64,000 nt of DNA. It comes from Anopheles merus (lineage: Eukaryota; Arthropoda; Insecta; Diptera; Culicidae). Location of the stretch: the NCBI RefSeq assembly GCF_017562075.2, contig NC_054085.1, forward strand, positions 7,733,259 through 7,797,258. Reading direction: 5' to 3'. The notes under the pieces are model-generated. The model was given only the letters and a program-made list of their open reading frames with translations, was not told the DNA's origin and did no database searches. Position numbers and translations under genes: made by a program. Shown piece by piece: positions 63,958-64,000 of the stretch. The first letter of the stretch is position 1, and the number at the start of each line of letters is the position of its first letter.

Positions 63958-64000
63958 TGGACCCGGAGCCGGACGACCGGTACGACAAACGGGCAAACCG
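63958..64000 (+). CDS. Possible coding start cut by the right edge
   Basis: ATG at 63958 opens MDPEPDDRYDKRAN with a GC-rich, codon-like composition that contrasts with the AT-rich sequence before it, and the frame is open to the window end. It could be the start of a gene or an exon entered through the AG at 63966-63967. Too short to identify. Confidence 0.3.

Overview
The window looks like nuclear DNA from a dipteran insect, most likely an anopheline mosquito. It has intron-containing, GC-biased coding exons in AT-rich surroundings, many short inverted-repeat transposons (MITEs), a tRNA-derived SINE with an (AAG)n tail, and long TG/CA microsatellites. The species call is an inference.

Two protein-coding genes are well supported. 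On the left (positions 1-5177, minus strand) is the 3' part of a large gene for a nuclear-type protein. It has a duplicated C-x4-C-x3-C-x-C cysteine motif that resembles the conserved non-T-box region of the MAX-associated factor MGA. The gene runs off the left edge, and its 5' end and promoter are not settled. In the centre (21888-29279, plus strand) is a complete phospholipase D gene of the PX-PH-HKD (PLD1/PLD2) class. Nine coding exons could be rebuilt by splice phase. There are two alternative first coding exons, each with its own start codon and each ending in the same splice phase. They give proteins of about 1268 and 1257 residues.

The 16 kb between the genes holds promoter-like GC-rich islands and YY1/Pho-like sites. 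It also holds several SINEs and a layered set of MITEs, including one MITE into which a SINE piece and a second MITE have inserted. A second copy of the host MITE at 34 kb lacks both insertions and so serves as an empty-site control. A decayed LINE lies inside a PLD intron.

The right half (about 29.9-64 kb) has no gene I can defend in full. It is AT-rich DNA broken by GC-rich islands, with more MITEs, a SINE, an AAAT-rich tract, a very regular 40-bp-arm hairpin at 39.7 kb and a 1-kb inverted-repeat element at 52.5-53.5 kb. Two short coding-looking stretches, at 59.62 kb and at the right edge, may be first exons of a further plus-strand gene, so much of this half could be promoter or first-intron sequence of a neighbour. 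I found no new multi-gene system, no CRISPR array and no convincing tRNA or rRNA gene.
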